DNA from: Amia ocellicauda
Lineage: Eukaryota; Chordata; Actinopteri; Amiiformes; Amiidae
DNA: 64,000 bases
Direction of reading: 5' to 3'
Assembly: GCF_036373705.1 (NCBI RefSeq)
Contig: NC_089854.1
Location: forward strand, 23,786,339-23,850,338
Each line of letters opens with the position of its first letter. The first letter of the stretch is position 1. The notes under the pieces were generated by a model. It ran no database searches. It worked only from the letters and a program-made list of their open reading frames with translations, and was not told the DNA's origin. The position numbers were made by a program, and so were the translations under genes. This document shows positions 1 to 11,521 of the stretch, one piece after another.

Positions 1-1987
1 GTGCGTGTGCTATTCTTGCCGGACCAGTTTAAAAATGTTAAAACCTTATGCAAAATTGATAGCCTGTGGACTATGGGCCTTGATACAACCTGCTTCACGG
101 GCTTGTCTGAAAACAGTCTTCCTGCTTTGAATTAGAGAGGAGCAGTTAAATTTGACTAATAAAAAAAAAAACTGAAAAATATTATTCTCTAAGATTCAGT
201 GATTTTTGACAGGACTAAGTATCAAATTATTATGAAGTTTTCAAAAGAATCCCAATAATGATAAATTAGATGGAAAACATTCCATTTCCTGTATTGAAAT
301 CCAGTTGAAAGGCTTCATGTGGAGTAGCCTAATTAGTGTACAGATGTTAACATGAAGAGAGTCATAGATGGCTGATATTTTGTTTATGGTTTAAAGCAAA
401 CCATCTGTTTAAAACATTTTGGCATTTATGTTAATCATCAGTTTGTTTTTTGGCCATGTGCTTGAGCTTATTGGTGAGGAAAGCTGTGTCACACCCTAGG
501 TACGAGGTTTGGGTCAGGTTTATTGGATGGATACACCGCAAAGGCTAGCGTAGAGCAATGTTTTTTAATTTGTCTGCAGCAGAATTAGCCTAGGCACAAT
601 AGTTCTGACAGGACAGGGAGTCAAAACCACAGATTATTGTGGTGAATGGAGACCGCCTAATCTGTTTTTTCAAGTGCCTTAAAAAATGTGAAACTCCCAG
701 GCAGCGGTCCTGTATTTCTGAGGTAATATTTCTGAGGGAGGTTGAATCGATTGGGCTCAGTGCACCAGGACGTAACTTAATATCAGCTTCTGAAACTAGC
801 TGGTCAGGAGTACATCTGTGCATGCCAGAGAGGTCAAGGTTTTATGAGGCATATTAAATATTTTCTTTAATGATTTTCTTTCTCTGAGAGACTGGGGTAT
901 ATAGATCAAAAGAACAAGCAAAACAAAAGGTGTGTGTAAGTCTAAGTCAGTCTAGTAGGATCTACTGACTCAAGGTCTGCATTCAGACAAAGAGTGCAAA
1001 ATGTGCTTGTAGTTTGCTTTCCTGTTCACTTTCCAGAAGTGGAAAATGTGAGTCCTATGAAAATGCTCTTGAGGGATTCTGAATAGATACAGAAATGTCA
1101 GTCTGTGAGTGATTATCGCTTAACAGCAACTACACCCACTTGTGGTTGGTCAAGTTGGGATGTAGATCTGATCCTTTCCTTGGGCAGTAGTATGTTTTAG
1201 AGGTCTCTTCTTCAGTCACTTTTAGATGGCCTCATAGTATTGTGCAGAGAGTAGTGACTCAGTTTTTGTTTGTTGTTTCTTAATTAATCTTCCTCCTCCT
1301 GGGATGTCATTGAGGATGCTGCATGTTTGGCTCTGTCCGTTAGTGTGTGGGAGGGAGAGGGTATGAGGGGGACTGACGCTCTGATATGAGTCATTTCCAA
1401 TAAGTAATGTAACACCTCTTTAACAAGATCTTCAAGTAGGTCTGGTTTATTTCAGGATGCAGTTTGTTCGCTCCAGTGATATAGCCTAGACTTTTTTTTT
1501 TTTTTCCTTTAATGAATGCAATGCTATGCCATTGTCTACCCTGCAGACCCATTTGGTTGAGTTTTGCAAGTCTAACTTGGAGGAGGATAATCCAGTTCAT
1601 GATCAGTTTTTTATTGATCAAGAAAAAACTAAAAACATCCCTGGCATTATCATGATGATGGTCACAGATGCACAGATAGACAGAAATCAATCCACATAGG
1701 CATACGTGTTGTATCTATTTAGGACAGATGTTTTATGCTTAACATTAAAATACTGGGTAAGCATAAGGTCTAGACATTGTAAAGCAAAAGTATTTATTTA
1801 TCAAACAGATAAGGATCATGGTTTAGCTTGTTTTTATTTAGGATTTTGTTTCTAAATCTAAATATCTTGGTCCAGACCTTCAGAGCGAGAGAGTGAGAGA
1901 GAGAGATTTTATCCAGCAGTCTTTATACCCTGATCTGTGTGAACAGCAGTTGATAACCTGACTTTACAACCCTGTCTCCCCCTGCAG
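1..1987 (+). other. hid1 intron, 5' part of gene outside window
   Basis: No coding exon is recognised before the first hid1 exon, whose acceptor (CCTGCAG) ends at 1,987. The stretch is AT-rich, with poly-T near 1,492-1,506 and a short GA-rich run near 1,886-1,905. Short open frames on both strands here have no recognisable protein similarity. It is best read as intron of hid1, because the first exon at 1,988 starts in phase 0 in the middle of the conserved protein. Confidence 0.7.
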
Positions 1988-4900
1988 GACACTGCAGAGG
2001 ATATCCAGTCTATAGACAGCTGTGAGTACATCTGGGAGGCCGGAGTCGGGTTCGCTCAGTCCCCACCACTGAACTACATCCATGACCTAAACAGGTGAGC
2101 CACACACAACAGAGATGGATGACAGACGGATGCAGTAGTTAAAGACTGACCTATAGATATTGTCCACTTTCCGAGCCTTAACTCCCCTCTCTCGTTCTGT
2201 CTCCCCCACCCAGGACAGAGCTGTTGAAATTGCTCTTGACCTGTTTCTCTGAGGCCATGTACCTGCCACCCTCCTCTGAAAACAACATCCTCAACCCCTG
2301 GGTGACCTTCTTCTGCTCCACAGACAACCGGTAAGATAGTCTTGCACACAATACAACTGCAGCTCCACTGCATGCATTTTTAATTCAGCACAGTCAGCAG
2401 AGAGAGAAAGAAATTTGACATATCATTGCACTATACCGATATACACCGATCAGCCATAACATTATGACCACTGAGGTGAAGTGAATAACACTGATTATCC
2501 TGTTATCATGGCACCTGTCAGTGGGTGGGATATATTAGGCAGCAAGTGAACATTTTGTTCTCAAAGTTAATGTGTTAGAAGCAGGAAAACTGGGCAAGCG
2601 TAAGGATCTGAGCGACTTTGACAAGGGCCAAATTGTGATGGCTAGACGACTGGGTCAGAGCATCTCCAAACCTGCAGCTCTTGTGGGGTGTTCCCGGTCT
2701 GCAGTGGTCAGTACCTATCAAAAGTGGTCCAAGGAAGGAAAAGCGGTGAACTGGCGACAGGGTCATGGGCTGCCAAGGCTCACTGATGCACGTGGGGAGC
2801 GAAGGCTGGCCCGTGTGGTCCAATCCAACAGACGAGCTACTGTAGCTCAAATTGCTGAAAAAGTGAATGCTGGTTCTGATAGAAAGGTGTCAGAACACAC
2901 AGTGCATCGCAGTTTGTTGCGTATGGGGCTGCATAGCTGCAGACCAGTCAGGGTGCCCATGCTGACCCCTGTCCACAGCCGAAAGAACCTACAATGGGCA
3001 TGTGAGCATCAGAACTGGACCACGGAGCAATGGAAGAAGGTGGCCTGGTCTGATGAATCACGAGTTGTTGACTTGGCCTCCAAATTTCCCAGATCTCAAT
3101 CCAATCGAGCATCTGTGGGATGTGCTGGACAAACAAGTCCGATCCATGGAAGCCCCACCTCGCAACTTACAGGACTTAAAGGATCTGCTGCTAACGTCTT
3201 GGTGCCAGATACCCCAGCACACCTTCAGAGGTCTAGTGGAGTCCATGCCTCGACGGGTCAGGGATGTTTTGGTGGCAAAAGGGGGACCTTCACAATATTA
3301 GGCAGGTGGTCATAATGTTATGGCTGATCGGTGTACCTTCAGCATCCACCATGTTTTTTGACCAGTGTGTTTTCATGTTTTCCATGCAAACTGAAGGGTT
3401 TTATGTGCTTGGTTGTTGTTCTTTTTAAGCATAAACTTTATAAATAGAAAAAGTAAAGTTGATATAAATGTGAAGGATGCACTGCATTCTTTTTAAAATA
3501 TCAATGACAATCCCTTTAACTAGCACAGTTGGTAATTGTTTTCTCTCTCCCTGTCTCCTCCCAGGCACGCGTTGCCACTGTTCACCTCTCTGCTGAATGT
3601 GGTGTGTGCCTATGACCCCGTGGGCTACGGCATCCCCTATAACCACCTGCTGTTTTCCGACTACCGCGAGCAGTTGGTGGAGCATGCTGTGCAGATCCTC
3701 ATCGTCACCCTGGAGCACGAGGGCAGCCCCGCGGCCAGTAGCCCCCACACCGACAGCCCCCCGGCCACAGCCACACTGGATGACCAAGACGTAAGATAGC
3801 TTGGTCCGAACTCTGACTTTTCTTTTCTTTTTTCTTGGTTTCGAAGAGCCACAGGAAACAATAAGATAGAAGTAAAGACCAAGAGTTATAACAATCGCAA
3901 AGTGAAGGAAAGGCGACGGAGGAACGCTTAGCTTATTTTCTGTCTGTGCAGGTCTTTCATTGCACCTTCAATACCTCAAATCACAGATTTTAATGAGAGC
4001 ACAGGGAGGGTGCATGGGGGAAGGGGGTGTATTCAGTAGCTGCAGTATGTTTGACAGTTTAATCTCTCTCATTTAAGACTTTTTTTTTTTTTCCTTCCTC
4101 TCATCCTTTCTCTATGCAGCCCGTGGGACCTGATAACCTTTTTGTCAATTACCTGTCCAGAATTCACAGAGAAGAGGTAATTGTTAATACATTATTGTTA
4201 TTATAATTATTTTTACTTAGATGCATGTTTATTTTGGGGTGGGGTTATGTTTTGTGTTTTCGAGGGGTGGGGATGAAGCAGCTTAACAGGTTGTGGATTG
4301 TTCGAAGGGTGTGGTCAGAGTTTGGAGGGGGCTAGCTCTTCCAACAAGGTCTGGATTGATCTCTCTGTTCTGACTTATCCTTCTCTCCCACTCTTGGCAG
4401 GATTTCCATTTCATCCTGAAGGGAGTGGCTCGCCTGCTGACAAACCCCCTGATCCAAACCTACCTGCCCAACTCCACCAAAAAGATCCAATTTCACCAAG
4501 AACTGCTTGTGCTCTTCTGGAAACTGTGTGACTTCAACAAGGTAGGGTTTCCCACACTGGGGCCACACATAGCCCTTTTCCACCGACAAGGAGCCGGTGC
4601 TAGTTTGGAGCCGGTGCCTAATTTGGAACCGTTCCGCGCTTTTCCACCGCAAAAGAACTGGCTCCAGGCCAGCACGGAGCCACTTTTTTCTAGCACCAAA
4701 AACTTGCTGCTCTGGAACCAAAGAACCAGTGACGTCAGGGGCCGGGGGGCGGGGTAAAGACATCTCCATTAAAAGTTATTTGCTGGAGTTCAGCCGCCAT
4801 GTTTAAAATGCCAGCAGAGACGCAAGCAGTGACGAGAGTTTTGATTAAAAATGAGCGAAATCAGCAGCAAACAGTGGTCTGTCGAGGAGAGACACTACAG

Positions 4901-6814
4901 TAACGATATGGTCGAACCAGGCCAATAACTAGTTAGGAGTTGGCAAATGGTAGCAATGAAAGACGACTGAGCGCACCTTCTGTGAAAGGAAAGACGTGTT
5001 ACAGCAATATTATGATGCTGGAGAGTTAATGCAATGATATAGATTGGATAGAAATGTTTGTTAATGAACTGGTCATTAACTGGTCCTTACGGGCTGTTTC
5101 TTCCGCCCCTGGTAGAAATGCGGTGTTATGCCGAATCCAGTGCCCCTAAAATCACGTGTCCCGGGTTGGTTTGCACATGATTAATAATTTATGAATAAAT
5201 TCATTTTCTTAGCACAGGGTGAATTACACAAAACATACATATTCTACAGTAAGAGAAGATGAAATGCACAATAAGATATGTTACAGTGATGCACTTTTTG
5301 CTCGCACGCCAGCAGTGCTAACAATGTATTATAATAATAATAATAATTATTATTATTATTATTATGTATGTGTTAGCAGACGCTCTTATCCAGGGCGACT
5401 TTCAAAACATAAGAGCATCGCTGCGTGTCTGGCAACAGGGACAATGCAACAGTGATTTGGGACCATCATCCCAGACTTCATCAATAAGCACAATTTCTCA
5501 TCAAACCATTAAAATCACCTGAGATCGTCCGACAGTTTATTGATCTGCCCATGACTGCGCTGCAAATACCCCAAAACAACCACATTCATAATCGATAGGC
5601 TAGCCTATAGTCATTGTTTTTTAAACAAGAATAAAAGTAAAAATACGCCACAAAATGAATGAAAATGTATCCACTCATACAAAATATATTCATTATGAAC
5701 TGTGTGCGCGGTGACGAATGCATGTATTTTATTCAATACAGTAAAAGTGTCTGAAATAGCAAATCAGTGTAAATCCCTTAATGCATCAATACAAATAAAT
5801 AAAAATAAAAGGCTGAGTTATCTTTGCATATTCGTATAGTTGTATTTTCGTTTCTGCTTGTCTACATGTGATCTCATGTTTTTTTGTTTTGTTTTTTACA
5901 ATGCATCTGTGCTGTGTGTAGACGCTGAATGAGTTTAATTTTGATGGTTAAATAGGGTTTAAAGACGCACTCGCCTCGGTGCTGATTATATTGCTGTGCG
6001 TTTCTCCACTTCTACTCCGTGCTTGGGAACGCCCACATCCAGTGGCGTCAGCACTCGGTTCTCGATCCAGTGGAAAAGCGGGCCAGTTCGCAAAAAATTC
6101 CGCTGGTTCCCAGGCCGAGCACCAGCTCCGGCTCCAGCACCGGCTCCTTGTCCGTGGAAAAGCGTTAATAGAGCTCCGTTGACATCACACAGGGCCCCCT
6201 GTCCTGTCAGAACTACTGACATTATTTCCTAAGGTATTGGTGAATCTCTTCATATCAGATTTTAATGTCAACTGTTTCATCATTTTAATGTATAATTTTA
6301 AAATATCTATTAAATAAAGAAAATGTGTAAACTCTGAAATGAATAGAGTATGACTGGAATTAATTTGTTTCCATGGATATACAGATGTCATTGAATTTTT
6401 AATTTCACTGTTGTCTTCTCAAACAAACAAGGTTTTTCTTTAATAATGAATAATAAATAGATATAATTTACCTTTTGTTCTAAACAGTGTTTTGAAATTT
6501 GTCTGTGTGGGCGTAGCCTAGTGACCTTGTTAAAAATGTTCTCACTGATGAACATCCCTGAAAGTCCCTGTGGAGATTTTTTGTAGGAAAATGAGCAGCT
6601 GAATTCTTGTATGATAAACATACACATTTATCTTACTGTGTCGTGATCTTCTTTGTTTCAGAAATTCCTGTTCTTCGTGCTGAAGAGCAGCGATGTGCTG
6701 GATGTGTTGGTGCCCATTCTGTACTACCTGAATGACGCTCGGGCTGACCAATGTGAGTGTGACCTTGATTGATCTTTCTCTTTCGGGTAGGTTGATCAGA
6801 ACCTATTGAAGTTC

Positions 6815-6860
<46 letters not shown>

Positions 6861-9800
6861 TTTGATTTATTTATTAGCAGACACCTTTATCCAGGGCGAC
6901 TTACAGTTGTAGTGTCCTGAAATTAGATAGAAATTCTGTAGGATCTAGGATCATTTCAGTGCTTTTCCAGTAGTTACTTTATAGGAACTTCAAAAATGCA
7001 ATAAAATGCCCTGTACAAATGTGAAAAAATATATCTGTTACACCATACAGTTTTGACAGTGTCAGACAGTTCTGAAGGCTATTGTGATCACTAATTAAAA
7101 TATATTCCCAGCATCCATCTGGCTCGGCAACACCCAAGTTACATGAAACGAGCTTAACATGATAAGATTTCTGTATACCTCCAGTATCTCTATAGGGCAT
7201 GTGTGTGGGTAAGGATTCCAGTTTCCCCGGTACAGTTGTGTGTCAGTTATTTTCAGAGAGGGTTTAGCCAGTGCTTTATCTCTGCCATACCGTGCTCTGC
7301 ACCTTGCGGTCAGAACTTGCCTCCCCCTGACAGCCGTCTCGGTCCTGCAGCGCGAGTCGGGCTTATGCACATTGGGGTCTTCATCCTGCTGCTGCTGAGC
7401 GGAGAGAGGAACTTCGGGGTGCGCCTGAACAAGCCCTACTCTGTGCGTGTGCCCATGGACATCCCCGTCTTCACTGGCACCCACGCAGACCTGCTCATCG
7501 TAGTGAGTGTGCTTTCTCGCGGCTGCCCCTCCTGCAGGGGGGTTGGATGGGAATCTGATCTATTCTAAGCTGTACGTGCTGTTGTTCCTGCAGACCCATG
7601 GGGATGTCGTAGTCTTCTTTCCAACTGAGGTCTTGGTAACTTTATTGTGACATTGAATTGTCTTAACTGGTCTGAATTTAAGGTATTCATAAAACTCCAA
7701 AATTTCCACATTCATGCAAATGTAATTTCATGCTGTTGTCATCCTTCCTATCAGAAGTGATGAGGTAAAATGGAAGCCGCAGTCTGCTTATAGATGCTGT
7801 CTGATGATGTCCCTGCAAAGTCTTTGCTCTTAGATTTTTGTATTTATTGCTTTGTTCATTGTATTCCATAATTTCCTTGTCTCCTGCAGTAAACCACTTG
7901 TTATATTATATAATGTGATGAATACAGTATTGTTTATTGATTGCACTCTTGTAAAGCATGTAAGTTGCATTTGATAAAGGCATCTGCCCAATAAATAATA
8001 ATAATATTCACGAAACCAGATTTATGGCCATAGGTTTGACCCCCCTCTTATCTGCTTGGCAGGTATTTCACAAGATCATAACCAGCGGACACCAGCGCCT
8101 GCAGCCTCTATTCGACTGTCTACTGACTATAGTTGTTAATGGTGAGGGACTGATACACCGTTGCCCCCTGCTGGCCTCACACAAGACATGATCACCTAGC
8201 AATCTAAACCAGGGGTTCCCAAACTTTTTTGACCCAGGGACCCCTTTGCCGCCTAGATTTTCGCCAAGGACGTCATGGAGGTGGTGGGTGCTGACGGTAA
8301 AAACGTTCGAGAGTGGTGGGGGGAGGGGTGCTGACATTAAAAACGAGAGCGGGGGGGAGGGGGGAGTACTGACGGTAAAAACGTGTGAGAGCTGGGGGGG
8401 GGGGGGGGGCGACGGCAACAACATGCGAACACCAGTTTCGGAACCTCTGAACTAAACCACCCATTCTCCCTGGCATTTACCATTTTTTTCTAATTCAACA
8501 GTTGTTTTGTTTTTTTCCACAAAAGATGATATGGGTTGTTTAATCTCCATGTGCATTTTGTAAAACAAAAACTGCAAATTTCAAATATTATTGCACACCT
8601 TTAAATTCAGATGTTTATTTTAATTGTTGGTAGACTGTATGGTTCTCTAATGCCCTGTTTCCCCTCCTCCAGTGTCTCCTTATCTCAAGAGCCTGTCCAT
8701 GGTGGCAGCCAACAAGCTGCTGCACCTCCTGGAAGCCTTCTCCACCCCCTGGTTCCTCTTCTCTGCCTCCCAGAACCACCATCTGGTTTTCTTCCTACTC
8801 GAGGTCTTCAACAACATCATCCAGTACCAGTTTGATGGTGCGGTTCAGCCCACCAACCTGGGTTTTATTTATTGTTTATCCGATTGAAACAGCATTAGAA
8901 GATACCATTTATTTGAATGAGCTTCACCTTTTGTCCGGTCCGGTACTATTTTGGTGGAGACTGGTTGACGTTCACCCTATGTGGTCATCTCCATCTGAGA
9001 TCCATAGCCGAGAGGTGCTTGTGTTTGTTAACGGGGGCAGATTTGATCGTACAAATGTTTTCTTTTCCAGGAAACTGTAACCTGGTGTATGCAATCATCC
9101 GCAAGAGGAACGTCTTTCACCAGCTGGCCAACCTGCCCTCCGACCCCTCGTCTATCCAGAAGGCCCTGCAGCGGAAGAAGAAGTCCCCCGAAGCCATCTC
9201 TCGCACCAGCTCCCAGGAGGGCTTGTCCATGGAAGGCTCCCGCCCTGCCGCCCCTGCAGAGCCCGGCACCCTCAAAACCAGTCTCATTGCCACACCAGGT
9301 ACCCCCGTTCCCTCCACACCTCCTCCATCACACTCCACAGTTGCATTCATTCCCACTGTATCTAAAAATCATCATTCAAACACAGGCCCGTTTTTGATGC
9401 ATGTTCTCCTCCAGGTATCGACAAGCTGACAGAAAAGTCACAGGTCTCTGAAGATGGCACGATGATCTCTTTGCAGAAAACAGATTCTCCCCAGACACCC
9501 TCGGACAACAGTGGCATCGCCGGGGTCAGCGACACAGAGTCCAACTCGGGCAGAGACAACGAGGTACGGAGTGGTCTGGCTAATCTGGTTACTGTAGTCA
9601 AGGCGATTTTGCATCGTCTTAGACTGGGAATGACAGTGCCAAAAGAAATGCACCGGAAACTGTTTAACACCATTTGTAAAAGCCGAATAATCTGAAATAT
9701 TTGATTTAATTGTACAAAGTGGGTGCAGTGCATGAATAGATAAATAGACATTTAACTTAATTACCCTTTAACTTCCTACCATAACTAAAGAGTCTAAGCC

Positions 9801-11521
9801 TGAGAACATGAAAAAGACCATCAGTTTATCTAGAATTAATTTGATTTATGTTTGAGGGCTCTTGATGGGAGTGTGTTTGATGGTAAATGACGTCTACAGC
9901 AGTGCTTTCTCGTCCTGCAGGATGTCTTCTACACTGAGACCGAGAGGAGGCGACTGTCCAATGTGTCGTCCGCTGCCCAGTGGATCCCCACGCCAGACTG
10001 GGTCAGTACTGCAGTGTATTAAAGTCTTTACGTTGGCAGCCACTCGGTCAGGATGCGCTGTCCGTTGCATGAAGTTCAGATGTCTCTGTACCGCTCAGTA
10101 TCTTGAACAAGATGAAGAATAGAAACACTTACAATAGAATAGAGTACTTACATGGGCCCACCAATATGTTTCCATTCTGTCATGGCTTTTTTTTTATCCA
10201 ACTTGGCCTCTAGGAAGCAGGTTGTGATCTTTACAGAGATCTTACAGAATCCTTACATCCGTGCTTTTTATTGTAGCACTACTGCTTCTTGTGTTTTTTT
10301 GCTTTTTGGAGAATGCAGAGAAAGTAGGATTGTATTTTTTTTTATTTAACAGTGTCATACCTGTTTGTCTTATTTATTTATCAATCAGTGTAGGACAATC
10401 TTACATGTTTGTCTTTCTCCTCATGCTATTATGAGGAGATCACTATGCCCTCATCTTCAGTATGTGCTTGTATTGGTAATACGCTGTGAAGATCTAATCT
10501 CACCTGCTCTCTGGTGATTTTATTCCTGCAGGTGCTTTCCTGGAAAACCAAGCTTCCCCTCCAGACCATCATGCGTCTCCTGCAGGTCCTAGTACCTCAG
10601 GTGGAGAAAATCTGCATTGACAAGTAAGTCATGGGAATTCCCTTTCAAAGGTTTTTACTATTTTTAAATTATTATTTTTAAGTTCCTGCAAATTATAAAA
10701 AATCGAACTGGGAGACTAAGGAAGAACAAAGGGCTTGACAGGTTTGCTTTGAAAAAGGAAGCTCTTCATTTTGAAAAGACTGACCGGCAGGGTCTCATGT
10801 CTCGCACAGGGGTCTGACTGACGAGTCAGAGATCCTGAAGTTCCTGCAGCACGGGACGCTGGTGGGCCTGCTGCCAGTGCCACATCCCATTCTCATCCGC
10901 AAGTACCAGGCCAATGCGGGCACTGCCATGTGGTTCCGCACCTACATGTGGGGCGTCATCTACTTGCGGTGAGTGAGGGGAGCTGGGGCTGAGGGAAACC
11001 CCTGGACAGTCACATGCCCGGACCCGGTACATGTCATAATGCACAGTGTCTTTCGCTGTGTGTGTTTATATGAAATGACTGCATATTTAGGATAAACAGC
11101 TAACAAGCTACAGATTAAGGTGTTTTTTTCTGAATGTTATCACTGACCTGTCCTGTTTCTCATGCTCTGTAATTGTATTTGTAGGGGTTCCTAGATTTTG
11201 TTTTCCTTCTGGTTTTCATACTAACTGAGCTCTCAGGTTTTTGACTGGCAACTTATCTGTAACCAGACCTACTTAGTACATTAATTTTAAGCTGAATACA
11301 TTTAAAAGCATCTGGTGTAATGCATTACCGCCTCACTTAGTTAGTTGAGAGCTCAGATGGAATTAACTAGTGGTTACAGGGGTCTGTCCAGGAACAGGGG
11401 TGGCAAAAGGCCTCTGGACTGAAATGAAATGTCTGACATTTTCTTTTCCTGCTTTAGTAACGTGGACCCTCCGATCTGGTACGACACTGACGTCAAGCTC
11501 TTCGAGATCCAGAGGGTGTAG
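1988..11521 (+). CDS. hid1: HID1 domain-containing protein, C-terminal 15 exons
   Basis: Exons: 1988-2094, 2214-2330, 3565-3790, 4120-4176, 4401-4541, 6662-6752, 7351-7502, 8063-8141, 8673-8837, 9071-9298, 9415-9563, 9921-10001, 10532-10623, 10810-10968, 11458-11521. All have AG acceptors and GT donors, and phases agree throughout: 1,908 nt, 635 residues plus TAG. The protein starts [19 protein letters not shown] and ends [20 protein letters not shown], as in vertebrate HID1 (about 790 aa), so roughly the first 150 residues, including any N-myristoylation site, lie upstream. Exons 10-11 encode a Ser/Pro-rich, likely disordered linker ([17 protein letters not shown], then [14 protein letters not shown]). 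In other animals HID1 is a peripheral Golgi protein needed for dense-core granule cargo sorting; that role is family knowledge. The gene is convergent with the otopetrin cluster, as in other vertebrates. Confidence 0.95.
2444..3333 (+). mobile_element. Tc1-like element, deletion derivative (family 3, copy 1), in hid1 intron
   Basis: Ends are inverted (CACCGATCAGCCATAACATT at left, its complement ending CGATCGGTG at right) and flanked by TA on both sides, the Tc1/mariner target. Inside is a transposase N-terminus (2,572 onward) with helix-turn-helix segments ([37 protein letters not shown]). It runs to the first catalytic aspartate (AWSDES) and then jumps directly, in another frame, to the C-terminal [12 protein letters not shown] block. 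The part carrying the second catalytic Asp is missing, so it cannot encode an active enzyme. The same junction occurs in the copies at 27.6 and 34.2 kb. Confidence 0.9.
4572..6164. mobile_element. Non-autonomous DNA element with about 28-bp inverted ends, in hid1 intron
   Basis: The left end (4,572-4,600: GCCCTTTTCCACCGACAAGG then AGCCGGTGC) is mirrored at the right (6,137-6,164: GCACCGGCTCCTTGTCCGTG then GAAAAGCG). Further matching 'TTTTCCAC' and 'GGCTCC' motifs lie inward on both sides. No transposase frame is present in the interior, which is AT-rich and holds a nested L2-like tail near 5,330-5,410. The flanking target duplication is not clear, so the superfamily (hAT or PIF/Harbinger are candidates) is left open. 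Short frames over the ends are products of the repeat, not genes. Confidence 0.65.
5328..5412 (-). repeat. (TAA/ATT)n with L2-like LINE 3' tail
   Basis: An (AAT/ATT)n run is followed by GTTAGCAGACGCTCTTATCC and AGGGCGACTTTC. This is the complement of the 3' end motif seen on the longer L2-like LINE at 41.57 kb, so it is a short 3' fragment of such a LINE or a SINE sharing its tail. Confidence 0.6.
6817..6912 (-). repeat. (ATT)n microsatellite with L2-like 3' tail
   Basis: About fourteen ATT units are followed by TTATTAGCAGACACCTTTAT and CCAGGGCGACTTAC. It is the same tail as at 5.33 and 41.57 kb and lies in a hid1 intron. Confidence 0.65.
7957..8010 (+). repeat. L2-like 3' tail, + orientation
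   Basis: GTAAGTTGCATTTGATAAAG then GCATCTGCCCAATAAATAAT, followed by AATAATAAT. A diverged copy of the GGATAAGGGCGTCTGC tail motif in an intron of hid1. Confidence 0.5.
8210..8449. mobile_element. hAT-type MITE with internal G-rich minisatellite
   Basis: Ends CAGGGGTTCCCAAACTTTTT and ...CGGAACCTCTG are imperfect inverted repeats of the hAT 'CAGNGGTTC' type. The flanks ATCTAAAC (8,202-8,209) and AACTAAAC (8,450-8,457) are a 7/8 match for an 8-bp target duplication. The interior has about three to four diverged units of roughly 40 bp (CTGACGGTAAAAACG plus a G-run), ending in a G tract near 8,395-8,409. It lies in the hid1 intron after exon 8. Confidence 0.7.

Noticed and set aside
4298-4806. 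Overlapping frames including 145 aa on the minus strand
   Set aside because: They cover hid1 exon 5 in the wrong strand or frame and the inverted-repeat element next to it.
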